NCBI RefSeq assembly: GCF_901933205.1
Contig: NC_044571.1
Coordinates: 54,411,530 to 54,475,529 of the forward strand
Length of the DNA stretch: 64,000 nt
Reading direction: 5' to 3'
Origin: Camarhynchus parvulus
Taxonomy: Eukaryota; Chordata; Aves; Passeriformes; Thraupidae
A program made the position numbers and the translations under genes. This document shows positions 1 through 12,525 of the stretch, one piece after another. Numbering within the stretch: the stretch's first letter is position 1; every line of letters begins with the position of its first letter. The notes under the pieces are model-generated. The model worked only from the letters and a program-made list of their open reading frames with translations. It was not told the DNA's origin and did no database searches.

Positions 1-39
1 TCCCTTTCAATCCTAACCATTTTATGATTCTATGAATCT
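1..39 (+). mobile_element. CR1 LINE, 3' terminal fragment cut by the window edge
   Basis: The first bases read like the last part of an avian CR1 3' UTR: a CCTTTCAATCC-type run followed by ATTTTATGATTCTATGA. The ATTCTATG-type octamers are the hallmark of the CR1 3' end and place the element on the plus strand. The rest of the copy lies upstream of the window, so its length cannot be judged. Confidence 0.75.
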
Positions 40-1982
40 AAGTAACATTGCAATGATTGAATAAATTCAGAGCTGCTGTCTCAGTTGAATAACTTTGCTG
101 TCATATGTTTCTTTTCGGCCATGCAGAACTAGTTAAAAAAATCTATCGCCTTCAATTTCTTTAACAGGCATAGTTGTGGTGTTTTTATCTGTCTTAACAG
201 TATTTTCAATGTCTACATGAGAAGTGCAAATTAAAAAAATTACCTGACCTTAGGCCGCCAAAGTAAAATATGAAGAGGTGGAAGAGGAATAAAGTCTATA
301 TCTAGAAATTATAGTACCTTAGGAAAAGGGATAGAATGGAATGTGCAATAGATGACTAAAAGAATGTGAATTATTGTATTACTCATTATTTAAGCCAAGA
401 AAGTTGGGACAAAACTTAATTAGCAAGTTCAAAATAGCTGCTGGAAATAATACACAGGTCTGTGCTTTTTTCTTGATACTGAATGTCATTGTTTCCTTCA
501 TCTTAGTAGAATTACTATGATTTATAACAATGTTGTCAAAAAAATGTGATATATAAGAGGAAGAAATGACAAAGCCTTGAATGATACTGATTTAATATAT
601 CCTCTTGCATTGGTGGTTGTTTTTCTGAATGTTCTTAAGGGCAGGAATTCTCTCACCACTACCACTGTAAAAATAGTGGCAAGGAATTTCTTTTCTGAAA
701 ATATATTGGCATAGATAAGGTGGTCTACAGTTTTACAGCGAATGTAATCAAACATTTCACTACATTTAATTCACTGAGTCATAGCATACATTCTCCATGT
801 GTGGGAGTATTTGCAACTGGTCATCTTCCTAAATAGTAACCTGGAGTTAATTGCACATTACTAAGCATGAATTGAAAAGATAAATTCTAAGACTGCATCA
901 TATAAGAAGACTATGACTATAATTTTCCTTGCTAGACAATAATACAAGAGAAGACTGCTATGAATTCACTGTTTCTATAAAAGCATATCTATAATATTAT
1001 AAAAACAGAAGAAAACACATCAACAGGATTTGCCAAAGAATTATTATAACTTTGAAGATGAAGAATTAAAAATTCAAAATCCTCCATCTAATGTTTTCAG
1101 CTTTATTTCAGGTATCTATTCTTCTTCTTCTTTCACTGTAAACAGCTTGCATATTTAAGCTAAGAGAACATTTTCTATTCATATGTTTTTCTAGAGCCTC
1201 CAAAAATAGCCTGACTACAAGCATGTTTGTAATCACTGCAAAATTTTAACTATCATCTTGTGATATAGCTTTTGGAAATATAAAAGGTACCCATATGTGT
1301 TTTTGAAGTGTGTCTTAAATTTTTTTAGGTCATTCACATTTTGAAAACCAATTTATTTCTGTTATGTTCTTTCCTTGTCTCTCCTTAGAATAATAATATG
1401 CTCTTGTTATAAATTGGGAAGAGGACGGTCTGCGAAGGCAGGCATAGAAAAACTCTGTCCCTCTGTTGTTCTTAATGTACTCATGCTTGTTGTTATTGAA
1501 ACCAGTGGATGTTTTGAGAATCACTTTCAAAAGTATAGGAATAAGAAGAGAAAAAAAGAAAGGGAGGTACAACTAGATAAATAACACACCTGTTACTTTT
1601 ATGTTCTCATCTCCAGTTTCATGATTTCTCTGATTCTAAAGTTAAGGTTTTCAGATAAGAGCAACTCACAGCAACCTTGAGGAGACCTTGACTCAGACTG
1701 CAGTATCACATCAATGCTACTGATGTCACAAGTAGCTTACTTGTCAGCATGGTATTTTTGAATGGCTAACCATTACCATTCACATCACCACTGACTTCTG
1801 ATGGTGTAAGCAGAATGAAATAGGAATAAATATCTCTCTTACTTTTTAAAAGGCAAGTAATTTTCAAATGATGAACAGATAATAACAGTATATAGTAGTA
1901 ACATATCAGATCCTTATGGAATTTAGGACACAATGAAATGGAATGTCAGGAACATTCACTCTTGACATAAGAAGACCACAAA
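40..1982. other. Unique AT-rich non-coding sequence
   Basis: I see no gene, RNA or recognisable repeat here. Open frames are short and overlap on both strands (for example 1330-1584), as expected by chance in AT-rich DNA. Short A and T runs are common. Confidence 0.6.
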
Positions 1983-2192
1983 ATGGTCTTCACTAAGAGA
2001 ATGGTCAGTCATTGCAAATGGCTTTCCAGGGAAGTGGTCATGGCACCAAGCCTGTCAGAATTCAAGGAGCATCTTGATGATGCTTGTAGTCATACTGTTA
2101 TTTTTAGGTAGTCCTGGAAGGAACAGAGAGTTTGACTTGATGATTCATATGGTTTCCTTCCAACTTCAGATAGTCTATGTTTCCATGAAATA
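1983..2192 (+). mobile_element. CR1 LINE 3' fragment
   Basis: The segment follows the avian CR1 3' end: a GGTCAGTCATTGCAAATGGC stretch, then CCAGGGAAGTGGTCATGGCACC, a TTCAAGGAGCATCTTGATGA stretch, a TTAGGTAGTCCTGGAAGGA stretch, and GACTTGATGATTC...CCTTCCAACTTC before a decayed ATAGTCTATG end. It is 5'-truncated, as CR1 insertions usually are, and heavily diverged. The orientation is plus because the TTCCAAC and TCTATG parts come last. The same subfamily type appears at 33048-33209 and 52197-52280. Confidence 0.85.
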
Positions 2193-3149
2193 GAATCAAC
2201 TATATACATATTACACCAAACACATATAATGAGGCTTAATAAATAAATAAACCATAAATGTATTGCCTTATTCTAGGCATTTGCACATAGATAAAGTTTT
2301 CATTGCAATGCTGAACTTTCAGGAGGATGGTTGGTCACTATAAAACTTCAAGTGTCTTGCAATACAGTTTACAGAAACAAGCACAATGAAGAAAGCAACA
2401 GTGAAGTGATAACATTATAAAAGCCAAGAAGAACATCTAGGGAGCTTTACCTTCTTTGCCAAATATATTTTATATTTGGAATTTCATAGATAATCTTATC
2501 CTAAATGCTCAAAGTAGATTAGATCTTTCTCTCTTACTGAAGACATTGCACAATCCTTTTTAAATTTCATAAGATGAATTATTTTTCTGAGACAAGATAA
2601 GGTTTTTATATGTTTGATTTTATTTCCTTTATTATCACTCTATGGTCAAATACTGAGCTATGTCGTATTCTGAGTGAAGTTGTCCCAGTCTTTTCTTGCA
2701 GAAGCTATTCAGGTTTGCAAAAAATATTTTCATAATTATTGGAGTAGAAACTAAAACATAATCATCCCAAATGTGCCTTCAACTCATTACATTATACTTT
2801 CCTTGTTAAAAACCTCTCAATAAACAAACAAACTGAAAATTGCTCAAAGAAACAAAACCAAGAAAAATAAATTAAAACCCCCAGTTTTTAATAGAGAAAC
2901 TGTTCTTGAAAAAAAGAATTCAGGCCAGACACATCCATATTCCTTTTTGGTGTGCTTTCTAAGAATTAAAATACAGAATCATATATTCCAGTGTGTAATC
3001 TATTCCATTTAAAACAGCTTCAAATTAAGAAAGTGAAAGTAGCCCTCATTATTATGTTACATGGCTGAATAGATAGAATATTTTCTGCTTTTCCAAAATC
3101 CAAGTTCAAGTCTGCTCAGAACTGGGTAATACAGTTAAGTCTGGGTTCC
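2193..3149. other. Unique AT-rich non-coding sequence
   Basis: There is no gene. The only structure is A-rich: AAACAAACAAAC-like and AAAACCAAG-like runs at about 2815-2885. Confidence 0.55.
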
Positions 3150-3235
3150 ATACATTTGCTGAACTCTTCCTGCCCCTGTGCAGGGCAAGGAGCCTCAGTG
3201 ATCCTTATGGGCTGCTTGCAACTCTGCATACAGTT
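3150..3235 (+). mobile_element. CR1 LINE 3' fragment, old
   Basis: The run CCCCTGTGCAGGGCAAGGAG, followed by CAGTGATCCTTATGGGCTGC and TTGCAACTCTGCATA, parallels the CR1 3' UTR path (CTGTGCAGGG...GATGATCCTTATGGGT...TTCCAACTC). It is diverged and the terminal octamers are gone. The edges are approximate. Confidence 0.55.
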
Positions 3236-5818
3236 GAACAGAGATGTTAAACTGCTCCTCATCTCAGTCAAATTGCTAGGAGTGTATTGAATACTCGTAA
3301 CTACTACATTTTATATGCACATGCTTAAATGGTATGTATAAACTTGATTCTAACTTTGGAAATAACTATAAAATTGAAATGTAACTGTGAGTACACGCCC
3401 AGCTGCATCCTGTATCACACAACTTCTGCTTTGACTATGTCCCTTCCTCTCTCTTCTCCTTTTATTTCCCTAATATACCTTCTCTCTTCTTCTCAAAATC
3501 TGTCCTTCTATCTCTAATATTCATAAAAAGTGCTGATAAAATGTCAGTTTTATGTAGATAAATGTCTACATTTATTTATGCTTCACTTTTCATATAGATA
3601 ATTTACCTTTCTCTTTTAGATAGACTATAATGTAAATAAGATTTTAAAAATGTTATTTCATTACTTCATTAGAAATATTTGTGGTGCATCTAAAGAAATA
3701 CAGAAAAGTCAAATAAAATTACTACTGTGTTAATTCAGAAAATAAAAATTTTTGATAGCTTAACTGGTAACAAAAATAATTAAATTTCATGGAACACCAT
3801 GAATTAGATAGGCAGTTGCTGCTATTAAGAACTTTAAATGTAAGCATTTTCAATCCAAATAAATTTTCTATAATCTTTACTATACTTCTGTAATTAGAAT
3901 GCATTTAGACTATTGAAAAAAATATCAGATACTGAGTTTGTATGTTCGTGGTACTATCTATACTCCAAAACATCCATATTTAGAACACAGGTCATTCTGA
4001 AGGAAATGCATGAGTGTGTCCAGAGACCATTATGAACTGTTGGCAATAAGTATATAATAAGAAATAACATATTAAAATTTACAACAATGTTACAATAAAT
4101 CACTTATTAAATAGATTGCACAGTATAAATTTACAATAAAATACTAATGCACTTGCAAGTGAGAAAAGTCCTAGAATATACAGTTAGTTATCAAGTGGCC
4201 AATTTTAACTTGAAGAATAGAACTTAGAAAGTTTTCACATATTGTTCTTGATAATTATGATCTATACCTCATTTTGGTCAGGTTGCAGCTTCCTCTCAAA
4301 AACTAGCAGAAATTGACTTTTTTGAAGGAAATTTGGGTTAGGACATAGCATTCAAACTTCCTTTCCTTTCTTACTTTTTGTTTTATTCTCTTTAGGAAGA
4401 AAATAAAAACAAAACAATTGGCAATATGCCTATTTTTTCATTATGTTTCTTCTTTATATAGCGCATACTAAGCAGAGAGTATGAATAAAATGCCTTTCCT
4501 TGGATCCAAACCACTCCAGCACTTAATATTAATTGCTTTGACAAAACAAGTGTCAGAAAAGAACAAAACAAAACAAAAAACCCTGACTGAACATGTTTTG
4601 TTCAAGTCCCAGCTCCACTAAATCTTGCAGACAGAACTTCCTTTGTGGAAAATTTTAATTCCCACTTTTCTCTTTAAAACAGTAGGTGTCCCTTACATGA
4701 GCTATAAATTTTGCATAATTGGGCAGCCTAGGATTCTTTCCAAATTCTCTATGATGGGCATAATTTTTCATCAGCACATCTGTCATAAGTTTACAAAATT
4801 CTAGGAACAATTATCCAAAAGAAGTAAATTATGATTTATGCAATGCCTATAAAATGTGATAGAGAAAACTTTGTCTTTTTCTCTCTATTCAGAAAACATT
4901 TGTTTTGTCAGTTTGCACTTTAAACACCTCCTAATAATATAGAACATAGGCAACAATCTTTTGCTTCCTCATGCGCTACTAGTTTATTGAGGCAAATTTG
5001 TAGTTTCTTATGGAAAACATATGGCCCTTTTGGAAAAAAAAGCCCCCTCTATATTGGTCCAAAGAATAATTTATTCTATGAATAAACTGGATTTTCCCAC
5101 ACTGGTTTGGCAAAGTATGAAAAAATGTAGAAAGAGATTTTGGTAGCTATTTTGTTGCTCTTATGTTCAAGTTAAACTCGAGGATCATAAAAATGGATGC
5201 TCCTCTTGCTTTGGGCTGACATAGAAACTCTATGTGTTTTCATGGTGACATTTGGGTTCAGATTTCAGAAAATAAGCAGGTACTATAAGGTGTTATTCTT
5301 GTATTACCTGTGCTACCTCAAAGAAACCTCTATTAATGCTTTGGCCTTTGAATCTCCAGAACAGATGAAAGCAAGAAATTAAGTATAACTGAGTGGCAAA
5401 TGAAAACAGAAGCACTTTGGACATACCTGTGTTTGTTTGAGATTTTGATCTTTTTCCTTGTATTAGGTCCCTGATTTGATATGAGAAAATGAAGCTTAGT
5501 GTTTGTTTCTATACTGTGAAGAAAATGTTTTCTGCTCCAATTGAAGATTCATGTATATTGATTAATATAAAATAGTCTGCAATAAATGTTGCATTCTTTA
5601 TTTTATATTGAGGTTTTTACAATCAAGTTTACTACAAGACTGAGGACTGTTCTGTTGGGGTGCTTGCACTAAACTTAAACACATTGGCTGGGAAAGGGTG
5701 CCCTATCCTGACAAGGAGATAGAAGATGGAAAATTTAGACACCCTGTGGTGAGTGGCTCCACTAAAGACTGCAGCTGACAATCAGGCTGAACTATAACAG
5801 TGAGATCTATTCAATCCC
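3236..5818. other. Unique AT-rich non-coding sequence
   Basis: No coding exon, RNA gene or transposon was recognised over about 2.6 kb. Simple A-rich runs such as AACAAAACAAAACAAAAAACC occur near 4560-4585. Short open frames at 3329, 3722 and 5197 have no recognisable domain and arbitrary composition. Confidence 0.55.
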
Positions 5819-6399
5819 TGTCATGGTTTAAGCCCAGCCAGCAAATAAGCACCACACAGCTGCTCGCTTAATATTCCCCCCTCCCCTGTGGAATGGGGAG
5901 AAGAATCAAAAGTAAAACTTGTGGGTTGTTATAAGAACAGTTTAATAATTGAAAACAAGGAAAAATAAAATATTTAAAGTAAATAAGAAGAAGAAGGGAA
6001 TGGAAAAAAAACCTGAACAAGCAAGTGGTGCACAATACAACTGTTCACCACCCACTGACTAGTGTCAGACCCCCCTTTTCAAAGCCCAGATCAGCTACCC
6101 TGCTGAGTTAATCCTTCCAGTTCATGTACTGGGCGTGACATTCTGTGGTGTGAAATATCCCTGTGGTCAGTTTGTGTCACCTGTCACAGCTGTGCTCCCT
6201 CCCAGTTTCTTTGTGTTCCTTCTCAGTGGCAGAGCATGAGATTTGGTAGGGGGCAAAAGTCCTTGATTAGGGTAAACAAGACTTAGCAAAAAACAAATCA
6301 TCAGTGTGTTATCAACACCAGTCTCATTCTGAATCCAAAACACAGCACTGTAACAGCCACTGAGAAGAAATTAATTCTATCCCAGATGAAACCAGGACA
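5819..6399 (-). mobile_element. Solo LTR of an avian endogenous retrovirus
   Basis: Read on the minus strand, the 581-bp unit starts TGTCCTGG and ends CCATGACA, giving the TG...CA ends and short inverted termini of an LTR. Its order of landmarks matches an LTR family common in birds, which I recall as ERVL-like: a CTGGGATAGAATTAATTTCT start, a GTGTTGATAACAC block, a GGGATATT block, then ATTAAA (complement of 5941-5946) followed by CTGTTCTTATAACAACCCACAAG. The ATTAAA is the likely polyadenylation signal. The TATA-like box before it has decayed to TACATGAA (complement about 6122-6129). No internal viral genes flank it, so it is a solo LTR left by recombination. The adjoining 5-mers (5814-5818 and 6400-6404) do not match, so no clean target duplication is visible. 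Confidence 0.88.
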
Positions 6400-9300
6400 A
6401 CCACTCTCTGATTCAGGTCAATCAATAACTTGGCAGATGGTACAGTAACCAAAGACAGGGGAAGACTCATATGCTGATGAGATCAAGGATACAAACCCTT
6501 ATCAAAGAAAGAACCCAAATCATCAGACTGTTAGATGAATTAATGCTGTCAGAGTTCAATTTTGCCTTAGGATTTGGTATATTTTATTTAATAAAATATA
6601 TTTTTTTCTAGCACAACATAGAAGGGGAAAAAAAAAAATCAAGATGGGATGCTTGACTTTTTTCCATAAAGGGAGACCTGGGTAGAATTGAAATATCTAG
6701 TGACAAGAAAAATGAATCAGAAAGCAAATATTTCAGCAGCCACCACCTTTGAGTCTCATATATCTGTGTATGGCTGGCATTCTGAATCAGTACCTTCAGC
6801 ATCTACATTTCTATGTTGAAACATAATACAGACTGAGGAACTACATGACATCAGAGGGACCAGATTTTGTTATAATATATTTAGCAGCGCATATACTGAA
6901 GGAAAGGTACCTAAGTTTCTACAAAGATACTGTGTATTTGTGACCTCTCAAGAGCTCTCTCTGGCTGTGAATACTTCAGTTAAATTCTCTATACTTTGAT
7001 TTGCCTGTTAGTTAAAAAGAGAGATATAAAACCTTAATAAGAGTCATAATACTTTACATAAAATGTATCAATATTTTTAATCAATTTCGTGTCCTTGGAA
7101 ATAGAGAATTTTATCTGAAGGAATAAGAAATTTCCTTGGTATTTTTCCAGAAAACATTTCTTGCTTAACTTTCCAGACAAAATACTTTGACCTAGTTGGA
7201 ATTGACAGTAATTTTTATGACAAATAAATTAAGTTTCATCATGATTATATTTTACTGTTCAGAGAGTTCCCTGCAGACTGGCTACAAGTTGTTCATCATT
7301 TAGCATAGCTGATTTGACATCAGTCTGAATTCCATAACAGCCAGAGTGTCATTTAAACGACTCTTGACCAGAGTGATTTAAAATATCTTCAACCTGGATG
7401 AATGTAAAGATCTAACACATTTATTCTAAGTCTGTTTTCTGGAGCAAATAAAATTAGTAATAATTAACTAAACAAAAATTACTAAACTAGCTTAATTCAT
7501 CAGGACAATATCAAGGGTGAAATTAAAAAGTAAGAAAAATAGAATGTTCTGCATCAAATTTATTTACTACTACAAGTCTGAGGACGCTGGACTTTGTTTT
7601 TCTTCTTTTTCTACAGCATTATATAAAAAAGATCTCTCCAACTAGTATGTGCTAATTGATATATGTATTTATATATGGCGTCATAAAGGAGATAATTTTA
7701 GTTCAAAATAATTTTCCACTAGTTCTAACACAAAAGTGAAAAAAAAAAGTCTGCCATGAATAGATGTTTAGCAGATGTAAAACTGTCATATATAATCTAT
7801 AAAACATTATATCAGCGACAGGGCCCTTGTTGATAAAATGAACAGTGTCTGCTTGGGCTTTAGCTAACTGTCCCAGTTCTGCCAATTACAAAGTGACAAA
7901 GTTAATTCCCTTAAAGTCAGTGCTCTGAAATTCATTACCATGATACCATTAAAACCCATTCAACTCCACATTCCTTGGAAGGAGACAGAATTGCAATTGG
8001 TTTTCTATGCCAATGACTGGATTTTGGAGTGAATCTAAAATGCTCTATGGATATTTGAAAACTGGGTGACTGAACATGACATGTCCCCTTATTAGGAAAT
8101 GGCCCACTTTCTAGATTTCTTTAAATACAATTGATAGAACAGCATATGTTGACCCACAAGCTGAAGTGGTTTTATGGTGTCAGGATGGAAACTAAGATTC
8201 TTGAAGATATATATCTCAAAGAAATCGTTAAGAAAATATTTGAAACAATTAAATCTTCAATTCCAGGTAGATTCCTGTAAACCTGCTGTTTCAAGTTTCG
8301 TCAAATTGGTGAATAAAATGCCTATCACCAGCCTTAGTTGTCCTAGATGTCTTAGTCACTACCATGCTGATACACAGTTCTCTGAATTTCGAAGAAAGCA
8401 GAATTATTAAGGATTTGGTAGAGTAAACTGAATATCACTTCTACACAGAATTTATCTTTCTTAGGTACATGGATCCCTTGCACAACCATTGGACTTAACC
8501 ACCTGGTTTTTCTGGAAGTAAAGTAGAAAAAGTGATCACGAGGGTCAGGGTGGATAAAGAGTAGGGAAAAATCTTGTGCAGGAAGGAAAAGCATGTGATC
8601 ATGGGCATGAGAACAGACTTGTGGTGAAGAAAACAAGGATAGAGAAGGGGGTCAGTTTGGCTGTAATGAGATAATGACAAAAAACAAAATTAGCTAGTGT
8701 AAATTTTATTTTTTGCAACCACATCAGCAAAATGAATGTAAAGAAGCAAGAAGGCTGGGGATAAAAAATTGAAACAGAAAAAATGATTCAGGTGAATATG
8801 AGCAAAATTTGGGCTTTACCAAAAACTAAATGTTGGGAGTTTTTTTCCTATAGATGTTAAAGAGTGAGGGAAACTACTGTGATTACTTGCAAAAATATTA
8901 ATTTTGGGAAGGACAAAGAAATAAAGTTAGCCCCTGTTGACTTCAGTGCTGCATACATGATTGTGGTTTGAACAGGTGGGAAGAAAAGTTCCCCTTCTAA
9001 CTAATTATGCATGCATTTTGCCATGTGTGCAGATATCTAGATAAGTATAGATGCAAGTAATTGATGGATTATTGATGAAGAGAACTAACAATACTTTGCA
9101 GAAGTACAAGTTTTTCACTATATATACGCTTACACATACATTCCACAAAATGTCAAAAATCTATATTATTCCAAGAAGTTAGGAAGTAAAATTAGCATTC
9201 AAATGTGATCAACCATACAACAGAACCTAGAGGCACTGAGAAACTAAAGGCTAGATGTGCCAAGAAGCCAGATGCTGCCTTTGGAATAATATTTTTCAGG

Positions 9301-10430
9301 CCTTGGCATCAAAAATCTGTGATGCTATCCAAATAATTCCCACACCCTATAAAATCTGTTTTCTTCAAAAAGCATATTAGCTGTATTAACTATCCAGCTA
9401 TAGAATAAAAGTAGATGAGAGTTAAGATCTAAGCAATCTATTTGAACTTAGATTACAAGAAAGGAAATTTACACACTTATAATACCTGAAAATGTTTTTG
9501 ATATGACACTTAAGAAGATGGTTATGAGAAAGTTAGAAAACAAGCATTATTCTCTGTGCTCCCTGAGTCTTGTTTTCTCTTTCTAATACATTGCCATGAG
9601 TTTCGCCCTGCAATATTAGTAATAAATAGAATCTAAGACAACAATCACAAATAACTCCTATGAAACCAAGCTAATTACATATAATCATTCTTTTATGGTA
9701 TTTCCATTATGAAATATCAGCTTTTTACTACAGGATTTTTTGATCTAGAGATAGCTACTGAGGTAATGGGAGCTTTGCTCTTATTTTAGAGTCTTGAGAT
9801 TGTGTCACAAAGCTCTCACTGTAAGATTTTGCTGGACTTGATTTTTGGTACGTTTTTATGATCTTTACTGAATATCTACCACACAGCTCACAGCTCATAA
9901 GTGATAGCAAATCCCATTGGAAATTCTAGAATAAAGAAGGAGTCAGAGTGTCAAAGAGGTAAGACTGATCCAGCAGGAGCTGGTGAATGGAAGAAGCTTG
10001 ATGTTTTCCTTTTCTTCCCTGTCAGATCAGCTCCAGTCCCCAAGATTGCTCATCATCTTTCTAATTTCCCAGCTGTGTGGGTAGCTCCCTAAACAATTTC
10101 ATTTCAGTTGTCAAATACTTGCTGTTCAAACTGCCTAAATTAACTTTGGGTTTTTTCTTCTGAAAAAGGTCAGAAAGAGCTTAAACAAGGAGCTTAATGG
10201 GCAGCTCTGACTCAGAGTAGTGATGAACAACTGGGGCAAAATGAAGGCTCGGGGCAGCAATTGCTTTTCCTGAAAGAAGTACAGCTGGAAGATCTATAGA
10301 ATGAGAATTTATGCTCAACCATTCAAGATGGATAACAAGAGTCGGATAGGAAAAGGAAAAAAAGTTTCCAAAAAATTGGAAAAATTCAGTACAAAATTAT
10401 TTTAACAGAATCTCTCTTTTGTGTGGACTG
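6400..10430. other. Unique AT-rich non-coding sequence
   Basis: About 4 kb without a recognised gene or element. A partial resemblance to the start of U6 snRNA near 6883-6905 does not continue and is rejected. Open frames at 8174-8410 and 8352-8636 overlap in opposite directions and resemble no family known to me. Confidence 0.55.
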
Positions 10431-10488
10431 CAGAATCACAGAATCAATTAGGTTGGAAAAGACTTCTGAGATCATCAAGTCCCAACTA
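10431..10488 (-). mobile_element. CR1 LINE 3' end, short fragment
   Basis: CAGAATCACAGAATCA, then TTAGGTTGGAAAAGACTTCT, then GAGATCATCAAGTCCCAAC is the complement of the CR1 3' terminus (TTGGACT..GATCTC..TTTTCCAACC..ATTCTGTGATTCTG). The octamer end lies at the left, so the element is on the minus strand and is truncated after about 60 bp. Confidence 0.88.
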
Positions 10489-11049
10489 ATTTTTACAGTC
10501 CACTCTGTTTTGCCTTTGTTTTCAGGGAATACACCAAAAGGCTATGTATCTATGAATTTATATACCTTTTTTTTTTCAAAGTGTGAGTGTCCTAAGAAAG
10601 ATTTGCATTAATACTACTCAAGCAAGAGTATTGTATTGTGTTGTATTGTATTGTACAGTACTACTACCTGTAACGATACACTACAACAGCATTTGTCATC
10701 AAAGTCAGCATTTACTGATATTAAATGGAACTGCCCTTCTCTCTATAAAATAAGTCCTATCACCTGCAGAATCCACAGTCTATTTGCACAGCTCTCCCTA
10801 GGGAAGTTTACTTCTGGAAGTAACCAACAACAGGATAATAATTTTTAGTTAAAACAGTTAATTTTCTCATGGAATGTCAGCGCAAAAGAGACAACTATAT
10901 CATGTTACCAGAGTTCTCCATTTTCAGCATGATTTCTCCCACATCTCTGATGTGTTCTGACAGGAAGTGGTCTGGCTCCATCTGTTCTATAGGATTTCCA
11001 TGAATAGCTGAAAATAACAGTAAGATCTCCCTTTAGACTTATTTTCTAG
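10489..11049. other. Non-coding interval with a small TTGTA repeat
   Basis: No gene was recognised. It contains the pentanucleotide repeat listed separately at 10628-10657. It separates a CR1 3' end from possible older CR1 body sequence. Confidence 0.5.
10628..10657. repeat. Short (TTGTA)n microsatellite
   Basis: About five units of TTGTA, with one variant unit (TTGTG), are visible directly in the sequence. Confidence 0.8.
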
Positions 11050-11262
11050 GACCGATCACACACAGATTCTATTTGTACAGCATGTACTCCAGGGGCCTGC
11101 CTCAGTGGCTCCTGTTGTGCATACTCTGTGTATCAATCTGTCATGTATTGGCAAGTCCAAACTTGTATCCAGAACTTCAGGTGTGGGCTCACAAATGTTG
11201 TATGTAAGGTAAGGCACTCCCTGAACTCCTTGGATCTGCTGACTGCTCTTCATAATATAATA
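11050..11262 (-). mobile_element. Possible ancient CR1 fragment
   Basis: The stretch TCCAGAACTTCAGGTGTGGG, then CTCAC (about 11169-11193), then CACTCCCTGAACTCCTTGGA and TCTGCTGACTGCTCTTC, resembles the complement of the end of the CR1 ORF2 region (CAGTACTCCAGGTGTGGCCTCAC...CCTCCCTGGACCTGCTGGC). Similarity to the left of 11150 is weak. Both edges are approximate, and the match is from memory of avian CR1. Confidence 0.42.
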
Positions 11263-11744
11263 TATTATATGGTTGGTCATATAAGGTCAATAAATACATC
11301 TCCCAATGTTCTTATTGTCTGACTTGAGAACTCAGTGACATGATTTGTGGAAAGGTTAAGACTAGAGCTTGAACCCAAACAGTTCAAAGGCATTATTTTG
11401 CACAGAAAGATGAAATAAATGTAAAACTGTTTTTTGAGGTCTCTATGTGTCCATTCATCACCTGTAAAACAGTACCACTCCACCTCTCAGGAAAGTTGCA
11501 AAAATAAATTAATTATTGTTTATGATACATTCACATTCCCCAGAGGAAAACTCACAAAATAATAAATAATTCTGTCTTTGAAGAAACATTTGTTTACTGT
11601 CCAGAAGTGAAAAATTTTGAATAGATAAAAAATATACTGTAAAAACTGCTTGGTAACTGAACACCATACAATTTGGGTACTGAATAAGGAAATTAAAAGT
11701 ATGTGGTTTTACTATATTTCTATGAAAAAATATCTTTTATTTAG
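11263..11744. other. Non-coding spacer between CR1 fragments
   Basis: No gene was recognised. There is a short AT palindromic run (ATAATATAATATATTATAT) near 11251-11269. Open frames here run in both directions and have no domain. Confidence 0.5.
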
Positions 11745-12525
11745 AATGCATTACACCTCGTCCTGCCACTATGTGGTTTTTTAAAAAGTCCCTCTCAATC
11801 TTCTGGCTTTCTTCAGGCACTGGAAGGCCAAAATTAGGTCAACCCTAAGCCTTCTTCTTTCAAGGCTGAACAATCACAGTTCTCTTCTCCTTTCCTCATA
11901 GGAGAGATGCTCCATTCTTCTAATCACCTTGGAAACTTCCTCTGGACTTGCTCTAACAGGTCAATATTCTTCCAGTGACAGAACTGGATGCAGTTCCCCA
12001 GGTGAGGTCTCACAGGAGCAGAGCAGAGGGGCAGAATCCCCTCCCTCACCCTGCTGGCCATACTGCTTTGGATGCAGAATATCCTGCTGGAATACAATCG
12101 GCTTTCTGGGCTGTGAGTGCCCAGTGCTGGGTCATGCCTAGCGTCTCATCCCCAAGTCCTTCTCAGCAGGGCTGCTCTTGGTCTGTTCATCCCCCAGCCT
12201 GTGTTGATACCAGGGCCTGCTGTGACCTGGGTGCAGCACCTTGCATTTGGTCTTATTAAACCTCAGAATATTGCTATGCACCCACTTCTCAAGTTTGCCC
12301 AAGTGCCTCTGGATGGCATCCCACTCTTCAGGCGAGTCAACAGGACCACTCAGCTTGATGTCATCACAGATTTGCTGAGGATGCACTCAATTCCTTCACC
12401 TGGGCCATTAATGAAAATATTAGATAACACTGATTCCAATTAAAACCCCCGTAGGGACACCACTTGTCACTGATATCCATTGGGACTCTGAACCATCAGT
12501 CACTACCCTCTGGGGAAAGGACTCA
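11745..12525 (-). mobile_element. CR1 LINE fragment spanning the end of ORF2 and the start of the 3' region
   Basis: This is the longest LINE remnant in the window. On the minus strand it holds, in order, the end of the reverse-transcriptase domain (near 12360), the downstream ORF2 portion with GTGCTGGG- and GAGAAGGACTTGGGG-like CR1 blocks, and the section that in CR1 lies just after CAGAGGAGGGCC-type sequence (about 11750-11900). It is truncated at both ends: it stops at 11745 before the octamer tail and at about 12525 inside ORF2. It is more GC-rich than the flanks. The coding potential is broken (see 12138-12386). Confidence 0.9.
12138..12386 (-). pseudogene. CR1 ORF2 (reverse transcriptase) remnant, frameshifted
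   Basis: An 82-codon open stretch on the minus strand begins MHPQQICDDIKLSG and continues through DAIQRHLGKLEKW, FNKTKCKVLHPG and SSPAEKDLG. These correspond to the motif-C end of the CR1 reverse transcriptase (normally ..SKFADDTKLSG..) and the segment just after it. The catalytic DD pair is present (complement of 12360-12365), but the preceding residues read IC instead of FA. One base fewer than expected in this codon region suggests a frameshift between LSK and DD. The start methionine is accidental, and the frame is lost after about 12138. It encodes no working protein. Confidence 0.85.

Noticed and set aside
6883..6910. Resemblance to the 5' part of U6 snRNA (AGCAGCGCATATACTGAA)
   Set aside because: Similarity lasts only about 16 bases. 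The rest of U6, including the conserved central box, is absent.
8352..8680. Two overlapping minus-strand frames of 94 and 61 codons
   Set aside because: There is no domain, competing frames cover the same bases, and nothing resembles splice or promoter structure.
11929..12443. Plus-strand frames of 70-108 codons
   Set aside because: They are antisense shadows of the minus-strand CR1 ORF2 remnant.
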